Source of the DNA: Streptomyces sp. NBC_00273
GTDB lineage: Bacteria; Actinomycetota; Actinomycetes; Streptomycetales; Streptomycetaceae
Assembly: GCF_036178145.1 (NCBI RefSeq)
Contig: NZ_CP108067.1
Span: 6,213,501 to 6,277,500 of the forward strand
Direction of reading: 5' to 3'
DNA: 64,000 bases
Shown: positions 52,553 to 60,720 of the stretch, piece after piece
Position numbering within the stretch: position 1 is the stretch's first letter
Layout: the number at the start of each line of letters is the position of its first letter
Notes under the pieces: model-generated
The model's input: the letters and a program-made list of their open reading frames with translations, nothing else
What the model was told of the DNA's origin: nothing
Databases searched by the model: none
Translations under genes and position numbers: made by a program

Positions 52553-54811
52553 ATGGCAGCAACAGACGGGGCGCCGCGGGCGGTCCAACTGGCGGTGGTC
52601 GACGGCGTGCTCGAACGCATCACCTACGCCAACGAGGAGAGCGGGTACACGGTCGCCCGCGTGGACACCGGCCGGGGCAGCGGCGATCTGCTGACGGTGG
52701 TCGGCTCGCTGCTGGGCGCCCAGCCCGGCGAGTCCCTGCGCATGGAGGGCCGCTGGGGCTCCCACCCGCAGTACGGCAAGCAGTTCACCGTGGAGAACTA
52801 CCGGACCGTGCTCCCGGCGACCATCCAGGGCATCCGCCGCTACCTCGGCTCCGGCCTGATCAAGGGCATCGGCCCGAAGATCGCCGACCGGATCGTGGAG
52901 CACTTCGGCACCGACACCCTCGACGTCATCGAGGACGAGCCGAAGCGGCTGATCGAGGTACCCGGGCTCGGCCCCAAGCGGACGAAGCTGATCGGCGCGG
53001 CCTGGGAAGAGCAGAAGGCCATCAAGGAGGTCATGGTCTTCCTCCAGGGCGTCGGCGTCTCCACCTCCATCGCCGTGCGCATCTACAAGAAGTACGCCGA
53101 CGCCTCCATCTCCGTGGTGAAGAACCAGCCCTACCGGCTCGCCGCCGACGTGTGGGGCATCGGCTTCCTCACCGCCGACCGCATCGCCCAGGCCGTCGGC
53201 ATCCCGCACGACAGCCCCGAGCGGGTCAAGGCCGGCCTCCAGTACGCCCTGTCCCAATCCACCGACCAGGGACACTGCTTCCTGCCCGAGGACCGGCTCA
53301 TCGCCGACGGGGTCAAGCTGCTCCAGGTGGACACGGGGCTGGTGATCGACTGCCTGGCCGAGCTCGCCGCCGACCCGGAAGGGGTCGTACGGGAGCCCGT
53401 ACCGGATCCGCAGGGCGGGCCGGACCCGCTGACCGCCGTGTACCTGGTGCCCTTCCACCGGGCCGAGCTGTCGTTGGTGGGGCAGGTTCGCCGACTGCTG
53501 CACGCCGAGGACGACCGGATGCCCGGCTTCCGGGACGTGGACTGGGAGAAGGCACTGGGCTGGCTCGCCGGGCGGACGGGGGCCACGCTCGCCCCCGAGC
53601 AGCGGGACGCCGTGAAACTGGCGCTGACCCGCCGGGTCGCCGTCCTCACGGGCGGGCCCGGCTGCGGGAAGTCCTTCACCGTGCGCTCGATCGTCGAACT
53701 GGCCCGGGCGAAGAAGGCCAAGGTGGTGCTGGCCGCGCCCACCGGCCGCGCGGCGAAGCGGCTGGCCGAGCTCACCGGGGCCGAGGCCTCCACGGTGCAC
53801 CGGCTGCTGGAGCTCAAACCGGGCGGGGACGCGGCGTACGACCGGGAGCGGCCGCTGGACGCGGACCTGGTCGTCGTCGACGAGGCCTCGATGCTGGACC
53901 TGCTGCTGGCCAACAAGCTGGTCAAGGCGGTGGCACCGGGGGCGCACCTGCTGCTGGTCGGGGATGTGGACCAGCTGCCGTCGGTCGGTGCCGGGGAGGT
54001 GCTGCGGGACCTGCTGGCCGAGGGCGGCCCGGTGCCCGCGGTGCGGCTGACCCGGATCTTCCGGCAGGCCCAGCAGTCCGGCGTGGTCACCAACGCCCAC
54101 CGGATCAACACCGGCTTGCCGCCGATCACGGACGGGCTGCCGGACTTCTTCCTGTTCCCGGAGGAGGACACCGAAGCGGCCGGGGTGCTGGCCGTGGACG
54201 TGGCCGCCCGCAGGATTCCGGCCAGATTCGGGCTCGACCCGCGCCGGGACGTCCAGGTGCTCGCGCCGATGCACCGCGGCCCGGCCGGCGCCGGGAACCT
54301 CAACGGACTGCTCCAGCAAGCGATGACACCGGCCCGGCCGAACCTGCCGGAGAAGAGGTTCGGCGGCCGGGTCTTCCGGGTGGGCGACAAGGTGACCCAG
54401 ATCCGGAACAACTACGAGAAGGGCGCCAACGGCGTCTTCAACGGCACGGTCGGCGTGGTCACCGGCCTCGACGTGGACGAACAGCGCCTGACGGTGCGGA
54501 CGGAGGAGGATGAGGAGATCGTGTACGAGTTCGGTGAGCTCGACGAGCTGGCCCACGCGTACGCCGTCACCATTCACCGTTCACAGGGGAGTGAATATCC
54601 GGCGGTGGTGATCCCCGTCACCACCGGGGCCTGGATGATGCTCCAGCGCAACTTGCTCTACACGGCGGTGACCAGGGCGAAGAAACTGGTCGTCCTCGTC
54701 GGGTCCCGCAAGGCCCTCGGCCAGGCGGTGCGTACCGTTTCCGCAGGCAGGAGGTACACGGCGGTCGCTGCCAGGCTGTCCGGCCGGATACCGGTGGGAA
54801 ACATCACCTAG
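52553..54811 (+). CDS. RecD2-like superfamily 1B DNA helicase
   Basis: 752 residues. N-terminal OB/HhH region (YLGSGLIKGIGPKIADRIVE, EVPGLGPKRTKLIG), Walker A VLTGGPGCGKSFT (~366), DEAD-like VVDEASMLDL, SGDVDQLPS-type VGDVDQLPSVGAG, and a C-terminal UvrD_C_2 domain with VTIHRSQGSEYPAVVIP. Stand-alone 5'-3' helicase of DNA repair, not RecBCD-bound. ATG 52553 lies 6 bp after TAGTTT with no ribosome site: leaderless. Confidence 0.94.
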   Translation: MAATDGAPRAVQLAVVDGVLERITYANEESGYTVARVDTGRGSGDLLTVVGSLLGAQPGESLRMEGRWGSHPQYGKQFTVENYRTVLPATIQGIRRYLGSGLIKGIGPKIADRIVEHFGTDTLDVIEDEPKRLIEVPGLGPKRTKLIGAAWEEQKAIKEVMVFLQGVGVSTSIAVRIYKKYADASISVVKNQPYRLAADVWGIGFLTADRIAQAVGIPHDSPERVKAGLQYALSQSTDQGHCFLPEDRLIADGVKLLQVDTGLVIDCLAELAADPEGVVREPVPDPQGGPDPLTAVYLVPFHRAELSLVGQVRRLLHAEDDRMPGFRDVDWEKALGWLAGRTGATLAPEQRDAVKLALTRRVAVLTGGPGCGKSFTVRSIVELARAKKAKVVLAAPTGRAAKRLAELTGAEASTVHRLLELKPGGDAAYDRERPLDADLVVVDEASMLDLLLANKLVKAVAPGAHLLLVGDVDQLPSVGAGEVLRDLLAEGGPVPAVRLTRIFRQAQQSGVVTNAHRINTGLPPITDGLPDFFLFPEEDTEAAGVLAVDVAARRIPARFGLDPRRDVQVLAPMHRGPAGAGNLNGLLQQAMTPARPNLPEKRFGGRVFRVGDKVTQIRNNYEKGANGVFNGTVGVVTGLDVDEQRLTVRTEEDEEIVYEFGELDELAHAYAVTIHRSQGSEYPAVVIPVTTGAWMMLQRNLLYTAVTRAKKLVVLVGSRKALGQAVRTVSAGRRYTAVAARLSGRIPVGNIT

Positions 54812-54823
54812 ATGATCGATCAT
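54812..54823. repeat. 12-bp perfect palindrome directly after recD2
   Basis: ATGATCGATCAT begins one base after the recD2 stop. Too short for a terminator; could be a regulator site in the citrate synthase upstream region. Confidence 0.5.
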
Positions 54824-54869
54824 TTGGGGTTCCGGCAACCGGCTCGGGGGGGCAGGATGAGCAGGTTGG

Positions 54870-54884
54870 CGGCACTCAGTGCCG
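54870..54884. repeat. 15-bp palindrome upstream of citrate synthase
   Basis: CGGCACTCAGTGCCG, perfect dyad with one central base, ~110 bp before the citrate synthase start. Candidate operator; no known match. Confidence 0.5.
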
Positions 54885-54993
54885 TCAAAAGCACCAAAGG
54901 CCGACCCCGAGTGCACTCTCCTGCGCCAAATGGGGGAAGGTAGAGGAAGTCAGGGCACCTCGAAGAAGAGGCACTACGTCGGTGAGGGATGAC

Positions 54994-56283
54994 GTGAGCG
55001 ACAACTCTGTAGTACTCCGGTACGCGGACGGTGAATACACCTACCCGGTGGTCGAAAGCACCGTCGGTGACCAGGGCTTCGACATCTCGAAGCTGCGGGC
55101 CCAGACCGGGCTCGTCACCTTGGACAGCGGCTACGGCAACACCGCGGCCTACAAGTCCGCGATCACCTACCTCGACGGTGAGCAGGGCATCCTGCGCTAC
55201 CGCGGTTACCCGATCGAGCAGCTGGCCGAGCGCTCGTCGTTCATCGAGGTTGCGTACCTGCTGATCAACGGGGAGCTGCCGACCGTCGACCAGCTCGCGT
55301 CGTTCCGCAACGAGATCACCCAGCACACGCTGCTCCACGAGGACGTGAAGCGCTTCTACGACGGCTTCCCGCGGGACGCGCACCCGATGGCGATGCTGTC
55401 CTCCGTGGTCAGCGCGCTGTCGACGTTCTACCAGGACAGCCACAACCCGTTCGACGAGAAGCAGCGCCACCTCTCGACGATCCGCCTGCTGGCCAAGCTC
55501 CCGACGATCGCGGCCTACGCGTACAAGAAGTCGGTCGGCCACCCGGTGGTCTACCCGCGCAACGACCTCGGCTACGTCGAGAACTTCCTGCGCATGACCT
55601 TCTCCGTGCCGGCCCAGGAGTACGACCTGGACCCGGTCGTGGTCTCCGCGCTCGACAAGCTGCTGATCCTGCACGCGGACCACGAGCAGAACTGCTCCAC
55701 CTCCACCGTGCGCCTGGTCGGCTCCTCGCAGGCGAACATGTTCGCCTCGATCTCCGCCGGCATCTCGGCCCTGTGGGGTCCGCTGCACGGTGGCGCCAAC
55801 CAGTCCGTCCTCGAGATGCTGGAAGGCATCAAGAACGACGGCGGCGACGTCGACGCCTTCATCCGCAAGGTGAAGAACAAGGAGGACGGCGTCCGCCTCA
55901 TGGGCTTCGGACACCGTGTCTACAAGAGCTTCGACCCCCGGGCGAAGATCATCAAGGCGGCGGCGCACGACGTCCTCTCGGCGCTCGGCAAGAGCGACGA
56001 GCTGCTGGACATCGCGCTCAAGCTGGAAGAGCACGCGCTGGCCGACTCGTACTTCGTCGAGCGCAACCTCTACCCGAACGTGGACTTCTACACCGGTCTG
56101 ATCTACCGGGCGATGGGCTTCCCCACCGAGATGTTCACCGTGCTCTTCGCGCTCGGCCGCCTCCCGGGCTGGATCGCCCAGTGGCAGGAAATGATCAAGG
56201 AGCCGGGTTCCCGCATCGGTCGCCCGCGCCAGATCTACACCGGCGAGGTCCTGCGCGACTTCGTCCCCGTAGAAGCCCGCTGA
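54994..56283 (+). CDS. gltA: Citrate synthase
   Basis: Condenses acetyl-CoA and oxaloacetate in the TCA cycle, 429 residues (type I bacterial length). Motifs: CSTSTVRLVGSSQANMFA, PLHGGANQSVLEMLE and GFGHRVYKSFDPRA with catalytic His and the final RIGRPRQIYTGEVLRDFVPV. GTG 54994 (MSDNSVVLRY) chosen with GAGGGA just upstream; a GTG at 54982 would add four residues. Named citA in S. coelicolor. Terminated by 56351-56399. Confidence 0.96.
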   Translation: MSDNSVVLRYADGEYTYPVVESTVGDQGFDISKLRAQTGLVTLDSGYGNTAAYKSAITYLDGEQGILRYRGYPIEQLAERSSFIEVAYLLINGELPTVDQLASFRNEITQHTLLHEDVKRFYDGFPRDAHPMAMLSSVVSALSTFYQDSHNPFDEKQRHLSTIRLLAKLPTIAAYAYKKSVGHPVVYPRNDLGYVENFLRMTFSVPAQEYDLDPVVVSALDKLLILHADHEQNCSTSTVRLVGSSQANMFASISAGISALWGPLHGGANQSVLEMLEGIKNDGGDVDAFIRKVKNKEDGVRLMGFGHRVYKSFDPRAKIIKAAAHDVLSALGKSDELLDIALKLEEHALADSYFVERNLYPNVDFYTGLIYRAMGFPTEMFTVLFALGRLPGWIAQWQEMIKEPGSRIGRPRQIYTGEVLRDFVPVEAR

Positions 56284-56350
56284 CCCGAGGCTTCACTCCG
56301 TGCGGCGTGCGGCCGCGCGGAGCGCACCACAGGCAACCCTGAGCATGCGA

Positions 56351-56399
56351 GAAGCGCCCCGCCGTCGATCCCCCCACGGGTCGACGGTCGGGGCGCTTC
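56351..56399 (+). terminator. Terminator of citrate synthase
   Basis: 18-bp stem with one bulged T (56351-56368 with 56381-56399), 12-nt loop, followed by CCTTTT; ~70 bp after the stop. Confidence 0.9.
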
Positions 56400-56524
56400 C
56401 CTTTTCCCCGAAACGGATTCCCCCCACGGGACCCGAGTCGGGGCGTCGGTGTGCCGGGACCCGTTCGTCCGGGAGGGCCGCTCAAAGCCTCCCGCGGGTA
56501 CGTGTCCCGGCCGGCTGATGCCCA

Positions 56525-56570
56525 CGGAAACCTCCCCAGGTTTCCGAGAAACGTCCCCCAAGACGTTCTT
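56525..56570 (-). terminator. Hairpin pair downstream of copA
   Basis: A perfect 9-bp stem with CCCC loop (56525-56546) followed by a weaker AACGTC/GACGTT hairpin to 56567, on the 3' side of copA. Confidence 0.65.
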
Positions 56571-56675
56571 GGCATCGCCCCATTAGACCCATGACGACCC
56601 CGGATGGTTACGTTGCGATCACTGTGATCTGCGTCTCCCGTGAAGGAAGTGTGGGGACCGTGAGGAGGAGGGGCA

Positions 56676-58958
56676 CTAGCGGAAGGACCGCAACCGGAGG
56701 CTGTTGGTCACCACGAAGACCGAGGAGAAGGCCATGGCGGCCCCCGCGATCATCGGATTGAGCAGGCCGGCGGCCGCCAGGGGCAGGGCCGCCACGTTGT
56801 ACCCGAAGGCCCAGAACAGGTTGCCCTTGATCGTGGCCAAGGTCCGGCGCGAGAGCCGGATCGCGTCCGCCGCGACCCGCAGGTCACCCCGTACGAGGGT
56901 CAGGTCTCCCGCCTCGATGGCCGCGTCCGTGCCGGTGCCCATGGCCAGCCCCAGGTCCGCCTGGGCCAGTGCGGCCGCGTCGTTGACCCCGTCGCCGACC
57001 ATGGCGACCGTACGGCCCTGCGCCTGCAGGCGACGTACGACGTCCACCTTGTCCTGCGGGAGGACCTCGGCGATCACCTCGTCGATGCCCACCTCGCGGG
57101 CCACCGTCGCGGCGACGGCCTTGTTGTCTCCCGTCAGCAGGACCGGGGTGAGGCCCAGCGCCCGCAGCCGGGAGACCGCCTCGGCGCTGGTCTCCTTGAC
57201 CGCGTCCGCCACGGTCAGGACCCCGCGCGCCGCGCCGTCCCAGGCCACCAGGACGGCGGTGCTGCCCGCGGCCTCGGCGGCCGCCTTGGCCCCGGCCAGT
57301 CCGGCCGGCAGCTCGATCGACCAGTCGGCCAGCAGCTGCTCGCGGCCCACCAGGACGGCGTGTCCGTCGACCACGCCCTGGACGCCGAGCCCCGCGACGT
57401 TCTCGAAGGACTCCGGAACGGGCAGGGAGCCGGCCCGCTCCGCCGCCCCGGCGGCGACGGCACGGGCGATCGGGTGCTCCGAGGCGTGCTCCAGGGACCC
57501 GGCGAGGCGCAGGAGTTCGCGCTCGTCGACGCCGGCGGCGGTGAAGACGCCGTCGAGGGTCATCCGGCCGGTGGTGACGGTGCCGGTCTTGTCCAGGACG
57601 ACGGTGTCCACGCGGCGGGTGGACTCCAAGACCTCGGGGCCCTTGATCAGGATGCCGAGCTGCGCGCCCCGTCCGGTGCCGACCATCAGCGCGGTCGGGG
57701 TGGCCAGGCCCAGGGCGCACGGGCAGGCGATGATCAGGACGGCCACGGCGGCGGTGAAGGCGGCGGTGGGGTCGTCGGTGATCAGCAGCCAGGTGATCCA
57801 GGTGCCGATGGCGAGCACCAGGACGACGGGGACGAAGATCCCGGAGATCTGGTCGGCGAGGCGCTGCACCTCGGCCTTGCCGTTCTGCGCGTCCTCCACC
57901 ATCTTCGCCATCCGGGCGAGTTGGGTGTCGGCGCCGATCCGGGTGGCCTCGACGACGAGGCGTCCGGAGGTGTTCACGGTGGCTCCGGTGACGGAGTCGC
58001 CCACGGCGACGTCGACCGGGACGGACTCGCCGGTCAGCATGGAGGCGTCCACGGCGGAGCTGCCCTCGACGACGGTGCCGTCGGTGGCGATCTTCTCGCC
58101 GGGGCGGACGACGAACCGGTCGCCGACCGCGAGCGCGCCCACCGGGATCCGGACCTCCTGGCCCGCGCGCAGGACGACGACGTCCTTGGCGCCCAGCTCC
58201 AGCAGGGCCTTGAGGGCCGCGCCCGCCTTCCGCTTGGAGCGGGCCTCCAGGTAGCGGCCCAGGAGGATGAAGGAGACGACGCCGGCCGCGACCTCCAGGT
58301 AGATGGCGGAGGAGCCGTCGGTGCGGGAGATCGAGAAGTCGAATCCGTGCCGCATGCCCGGCATGCCGGCGTGGCCGAAGAACAGGGCCCACAGCGACCA
58401 CGTGAAGGCGGCCAGCGTGCCGACCGAGACGAGGGTGTCCATGGTGGCGGCGCCGTGCCGGGCGTTGGTCCAGGCGGCCTTGTGGAAGGGGTACCCGCCC
58501 CAGACGACGACGGGGGCCGCCAGGGTCAGCGAGAGCCACTGCCAGTTGTCGAACTGGAGGGCGGGGACCATCGCGAGCAGGACGACGGGCAGGGCGAGCG
58601 CGACGGAGACCAGCAGGCGCTGCCGCAGTGCGGCGAGAGCCGGGTCGGGGACCTCGGTCGCCCCGGGAGCCCCGGGCAGAGCCCCTTCGGTGGCGGCGGC
58701 GGGTTCCGGGGCGGGCGGCGGCGGGGGCTCCTCGGCGGTGTAGCCGGTCTTGACGACGGTCGCGATCAGATCGGCGACCTGCACGTCACCGGTGTAGGAG
58801 ACGCGGGCCTTCTCGGTGGCGTAGTTCACCGTGGCCTCGACGCCGTCCATCCGGTTGAGCTTCTTCTCGATGCGGGCGGCGCAGGAGGCGCAGGTCATCC
58901 CGCCGATCGAGAGTTCGACCGCCGTTATCGGTCCGTCGTGCACTGTGCTGCTGCTCAT
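56676..58958 (-). CDS. copA: Copper-exporting P1B-type ATPase
   Basis: 760-residue Cu+ ATPase. N-terminal HMA domain with GMTCASC (Cys23, Cys26), Pro/Ala-rich linker, eight membrane segments with the CPC metal site ([14 protein letters not shown], ~413), actuator TGESVPVD, phosphorylation DKTGT (~455), HP motif SEHPIARAV and hinge [10 protein letters not shown]. One metal-binding HMA only. ATG 58958 follows GGAG by 8 bases. 112 bp after copZ on the same strand; part of a copper-induced operon under the CsoR-type box. Confidence 0.96.
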   Translation of the reverse strand: MSSSTVHDGPITAVELSIGGMTCASCAARIEKKLNRMDGVEATVNYATEKARVSYTGDVQVADLIATVVKTGYTAEEPPPPPAPEPAAATEGALPGAPGATEVPDPALAALRQRLLVSVALALPVVLLAMVPALQFDNWQWLSLTLAAPVVVWGGYPFHKAAWTNARHGAATMDTLVSVGTLAAFTWSLWALFFGHAGMPGMRHGFDFSISRTDGSSAIYLEVAAGVVSFILLGRYLEARSKRKAGAALKALLELGAKDVVVLRAGQEVRIPVGALAVGDRFVVRPGEKIATDGTVVEGSSAVDASMLTGESVPVDVAVGDSVTGATVNTSGRLVVEATRIGADTQLARMAKMVEDAQNGKAEVQRLADQISGIFVPVVLVLAIGTWITWLLITDDPTAAFTAAVAVLIIACPCALGLATPTALMVGTGRGAQLGILIKGPEVLESTRRVDTVVLDKTGTVTTGRMTLDGVFTAAGVDERELLRLAGSLEHASEHPIARAVAAGAAERAGSLPVPESFENVAGLGVQGVVDGHAVLVGREQLLADWSIELPAGLAGAKAAAEAAGSTAVLVAWDGAARGVLTVADAVKETSAEAVSRLRALGLTPVLLTGDNKAVAATVAREVGIDEVIAEVLPQDKVDVVRRLQAQGRTVAMVGDGVNDAAALAQADLGLAMGTGTDAAIEAGDLTLVRGDLRVAADAIRLSRRTLATIKGNLFWAFGYNVAALPLAAAGLLNPMIAGAAMAFSSVFVVTNSLRLRSFR

Positions 58959-59070
58959 GTTCCGGCTCCAGGGGGATGGCCGGGCCGTACGGGACCAGTA
59001 TGAGCTGGCCGGCACGGCCCGGCAGGGTGCCGCGGGGCTGCCGCGGGTGCCGTGCGGGTCTTGCGGCCGC

Positions 59071-59304
59071 TCAGACCTGTCCGGCGAATTCGTAGCCGGC
59101 CTCGTCCACGGCGGCGCGGACGTCCTCGTCCGCGAGCGGGGCGGCGGAGACCACGGTGACCTCACCGGTCGCGGCGACGGCCTTGACCGTGCTGACGCCC
59201 GGCAGGGCGGAGATCTCGGTGGTCACCGCGCCCTCGCAGTGTCCGCAGGTCATGCCGGTCACCCGGTAGACGGTGGTGGTCTGGGTGTCCGTCTCGGCGG
59301 TCAT
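59071..59304 (-). CDS. copZ: Copper chaperone (HMA protein)
   Basis: 77-residue Atx1-like chaperone: metal site [11 protein letters not shown] (Cys20, Cys23), ferredoxin-like beta-alpha-beta-beta-alpha-beta fold, ending [11 protein letters not shown]. Delivers Cu+ to CopA encoded next. Promoter (TATAGT) overlapped by a CsoR-type box at 59386-59402. Confidence 0.93.
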   Translation of the reverse strand: MTAETDTQTTTVYRVTGMTCGHCEGAVTTEISALPGVSTVKAVAATGEVTVVSAAPLADEDVRAAVDEAGYEFAGQV

Positions 59305-59385
59305 GTCGTTCTCCTCTTCAGGGGCGTGTGCCGGTCACCGGGAGGGCGGCCGATGGCTCCACCGTGCTCCCGACAGTTCGAGACT

Positions 59386-59402
59386 ATACCCCTGGGGGGT
59401 AT
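59386..59402. promoter_or_regulatory. CsoR-type copper operator upstream of copZ
   Basis: ATACCCCTGGGGGGTAT, the GTATACCCC..GGGGTATAC-like palindrome typical of CsoR sites. It covers the TATAGT -10 of copZ, so Cu-free CsoR would repress. No csoR gene in the window. Confidence 0.82.
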
Positions 59403-59474
59403 CAAAGCGAGTATCGGCTCCCAGTTTTTCGATCCTCGTGGGAAAACTGGCCGGTATAGGCGAACTGTATGTAA

Positions 59475-59718
59475 ATGGCTGATATGGATCACTCGGGAAG
59501 CCTCGTCCTGATCCCGGCCGCCGCGGCGCTGATCCCTGCTCGCGCGCGGAGTGGCGCCGTGGATCCCGGGCCCTCTGGTGACCATCGAAATCCCGCGCGG
59601 CACCCTGATCGGCGTCTGGATCGGACCGGACGTGCTCGACCGGGCCGCGACGGAGCTGGGCGCCACCTGCCCGACCGCAGGGATACCGGGGACCTTCAGG
59701 GCCGGTTCGGGTCCGTGA
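59475..59718 (+). pseudogene. Decayed N-terminal fragment of a CPA2-type cation/proton antiporter
   Basis: Starts MADMDHSGSLVLIPAAAALIPA, shifts by +1 near 59540, then reads LLARGVAPWIPGPLVTIEI and GTLIGVWIGPDVLDRAATEL before a stop. This is the order of the first helices in monovalent cation:proton antiporters (LVLIPAVA.LAPLLARG...VPLVV.EI..G.LIGPDVL). Only ~80 of ~400 codons remain, so it is a relic, not a gene. Coding bias is still visible in both parts, suggesting recent decay. Followed by short GCGGTGGGC repeats. Confidence 0.6.
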
Positions 59719-59723
59719 CGATG

Positions 59724-59759
59724 GCGGTGGGCGCGGTGGGCGCGGTGGGCGCGGTGGGT
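59724..59759. repeat. 9-bp tandem repeat, four copies
   Basis: GCGGTGGGC repeated four times (last copy ends in T) immediately after the antiporter relic. Confidence 0.85.
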
Positions 59760-59789
59760 GAGTTCGGGGCGGGGCGAAGGGTCGACTCC

Positions 59790-59834
59790 CGGCCCGCACG
59801 CGGGGCCCGGAGGGCGCCGAGGCGGTGCGGGCCG
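59790..59834 (-). terminator. Terminator hairpin after the TetR gene
   Basis: 10-bp stem CGGCCCGCAC/GTGCGGGCCG enclosing a 25-nt loop, starting 21 bp past the TetR stop (59855) on the minus strand. Confidence 0.6.
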
Positions 59835-59854
59835 GGCCGGGCCGGCCGGGCGGG

Positions 59855-60589
59855 TCAGTGGGTGGGGGCCTCGGTGATCATCGGCTCCAGGTAGCGCAGC
59901 AGGACGGTCTTGAGCTCGGCGGTGTACGCGGCGCGCTCGTCGCCCTCGTGGGCCAGGATCAGGTCGAGGGACGACTTGAAGATGCCCAGGATCATGTTCG
60001 AGATGTGGGCGAGCTCGTGGGCCGGGGCCTCGGGGCAGAAGTCGCGCAGCACGGCCTCGATGCGGGCGAGCAGGCCGGCGTGCAGTTCCTCGTGCTCCTG
60101 GGCGATGCCGGGGACGCCGGTGCCGTGCATGAGCGCCCAGAAGGCCGGGTTCTCGCAGTTGAAGGCGATGACCGGGTCGAGGACGGCGTCGAGCAGCTCG
60201 GGCAGGGGGCGCTGGAGGTTCTCGGGGCGGAAGGCCTGTCCGTGCATTTCGTGCGCGCGCTGGAGCAGTTGGCCGCCGAGCTCGACCGCGATGGCTTCCT
60301 TGTTGGGGAAGTACTGGTAGAGGGTGCCCGGCGACACGCCCGCCTCGCGGGCGATGGCGTTGGTGCTGGCCGAGGCGTAGCCGGTACGGCAGAACACCCC
60401 GGCGGCGGCGGCCAGCAGCTGGGAGATCCGGCGTTCGCCGCGGGCCTGGCGGCGGCGCGGGGTGGCGGCAGTGGTGCCCGCGTCGGTGCTGGTTGTCGCA
60501 GCGGCGGCGCTGTCGGTCGTGTCAGCGGCGTCGACGGCGGATCCCTTGATCCCCTTTTCGGTGTTTTTGTCCATGCGTGTCCCCGGCAT
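59855..60589 (-). CDS. TetR-family regulator of the MMPL transporter
   Basis: 244 residues: Thr/Ala-rich start, HTH at about 50-95 (RRISQLLAAAAGVFCRTGYA, REAGVSPGTLYQYFPNKEAI), then the helical ligand domain. ATG 60589 with AGGGG upstream; an ATG at 60574 with GGGGA is also plausible. Divergent from the MMPL gene, with a long palindrome covering both promoters between them, so it should repress both. Confidence 0.93.
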   Translation of the reverse strand: MPGTRMDKNTEKGIKGSAVDAADTTDSAAAATTSTDAGTTAATPRRRQARGERRISQLLAAAAGVFCRTGYASASTNAIAREAGVSPGTLYQYFPNKEAIAVELGGQLLQRAHEMHGQAFRPENLQRPLPELLDAVLDPVIAFNCENPAFWALMHGTGVPGIAQEHEELHAGLLARIEAVLRDFCPEAPAHELAHISNMILGIFKSSLDLILAHEGDERAAYTAELKTVLLRYLEPMITEAPTH

Positions 60590-60616
60590 GTCCAATCCCC
60601 TGCTTCCCGTGGGCGA

Positions 60617-60679
60617 TTGACAAACGCGAGTGATCGCTCGCATTCTTGGAGAATGCGAGCGACTGCTCGTGTTTGCCAG
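60617..60679. promoter_or_regulatory. Shared palindromic operator and mirror-image promoters
   Basis: 53-bp near-palindrome centred at 60648 with a perfect 12+3+12 core (60635-60661). Plus strand TTGACA (60617-60622) and CATTCT (60641-60646), 18-bp spacer, drive the MMPL gene. The mirrored CTGGCA and CATTCT on the minus strand drive the TetR gene. A bound dimer pair would cover both -10 elements. Confidence 0.78.
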
Positions 60680-60720
60680 TCTATGTGGCCTGGCAATCAC
60701 GGTGAAGGGGACACCGAGTC

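Larger units (their letters stand above)
56284..56675. other. Intergenic region between citrate synthase and copA, 392 bp
   Basis: Convergent-gene spacer. Holds the citrate synthase terminator, a pair of hairpins before the copA stop, and a GATCAC-T-GTGATC dyad (56617-56629). No gene seen between. Confidence 0.6.

Noticed and set aside
56617..56629. Crp-like site GATCACTGTGATC
   Set aside because: Half-sites are inverted and spaced by one base, not the TGTGA-N6-TCACA arrangement; it lies downstream of two convergent genes.
59475..59894. 139-codon open frame after copZ as an intact gene
   Set aside because: After the first 20 codons it loses similarity and becomes Arg/Gly-rich; the homologous signal continues in another frame, so it is called a pseudogene.
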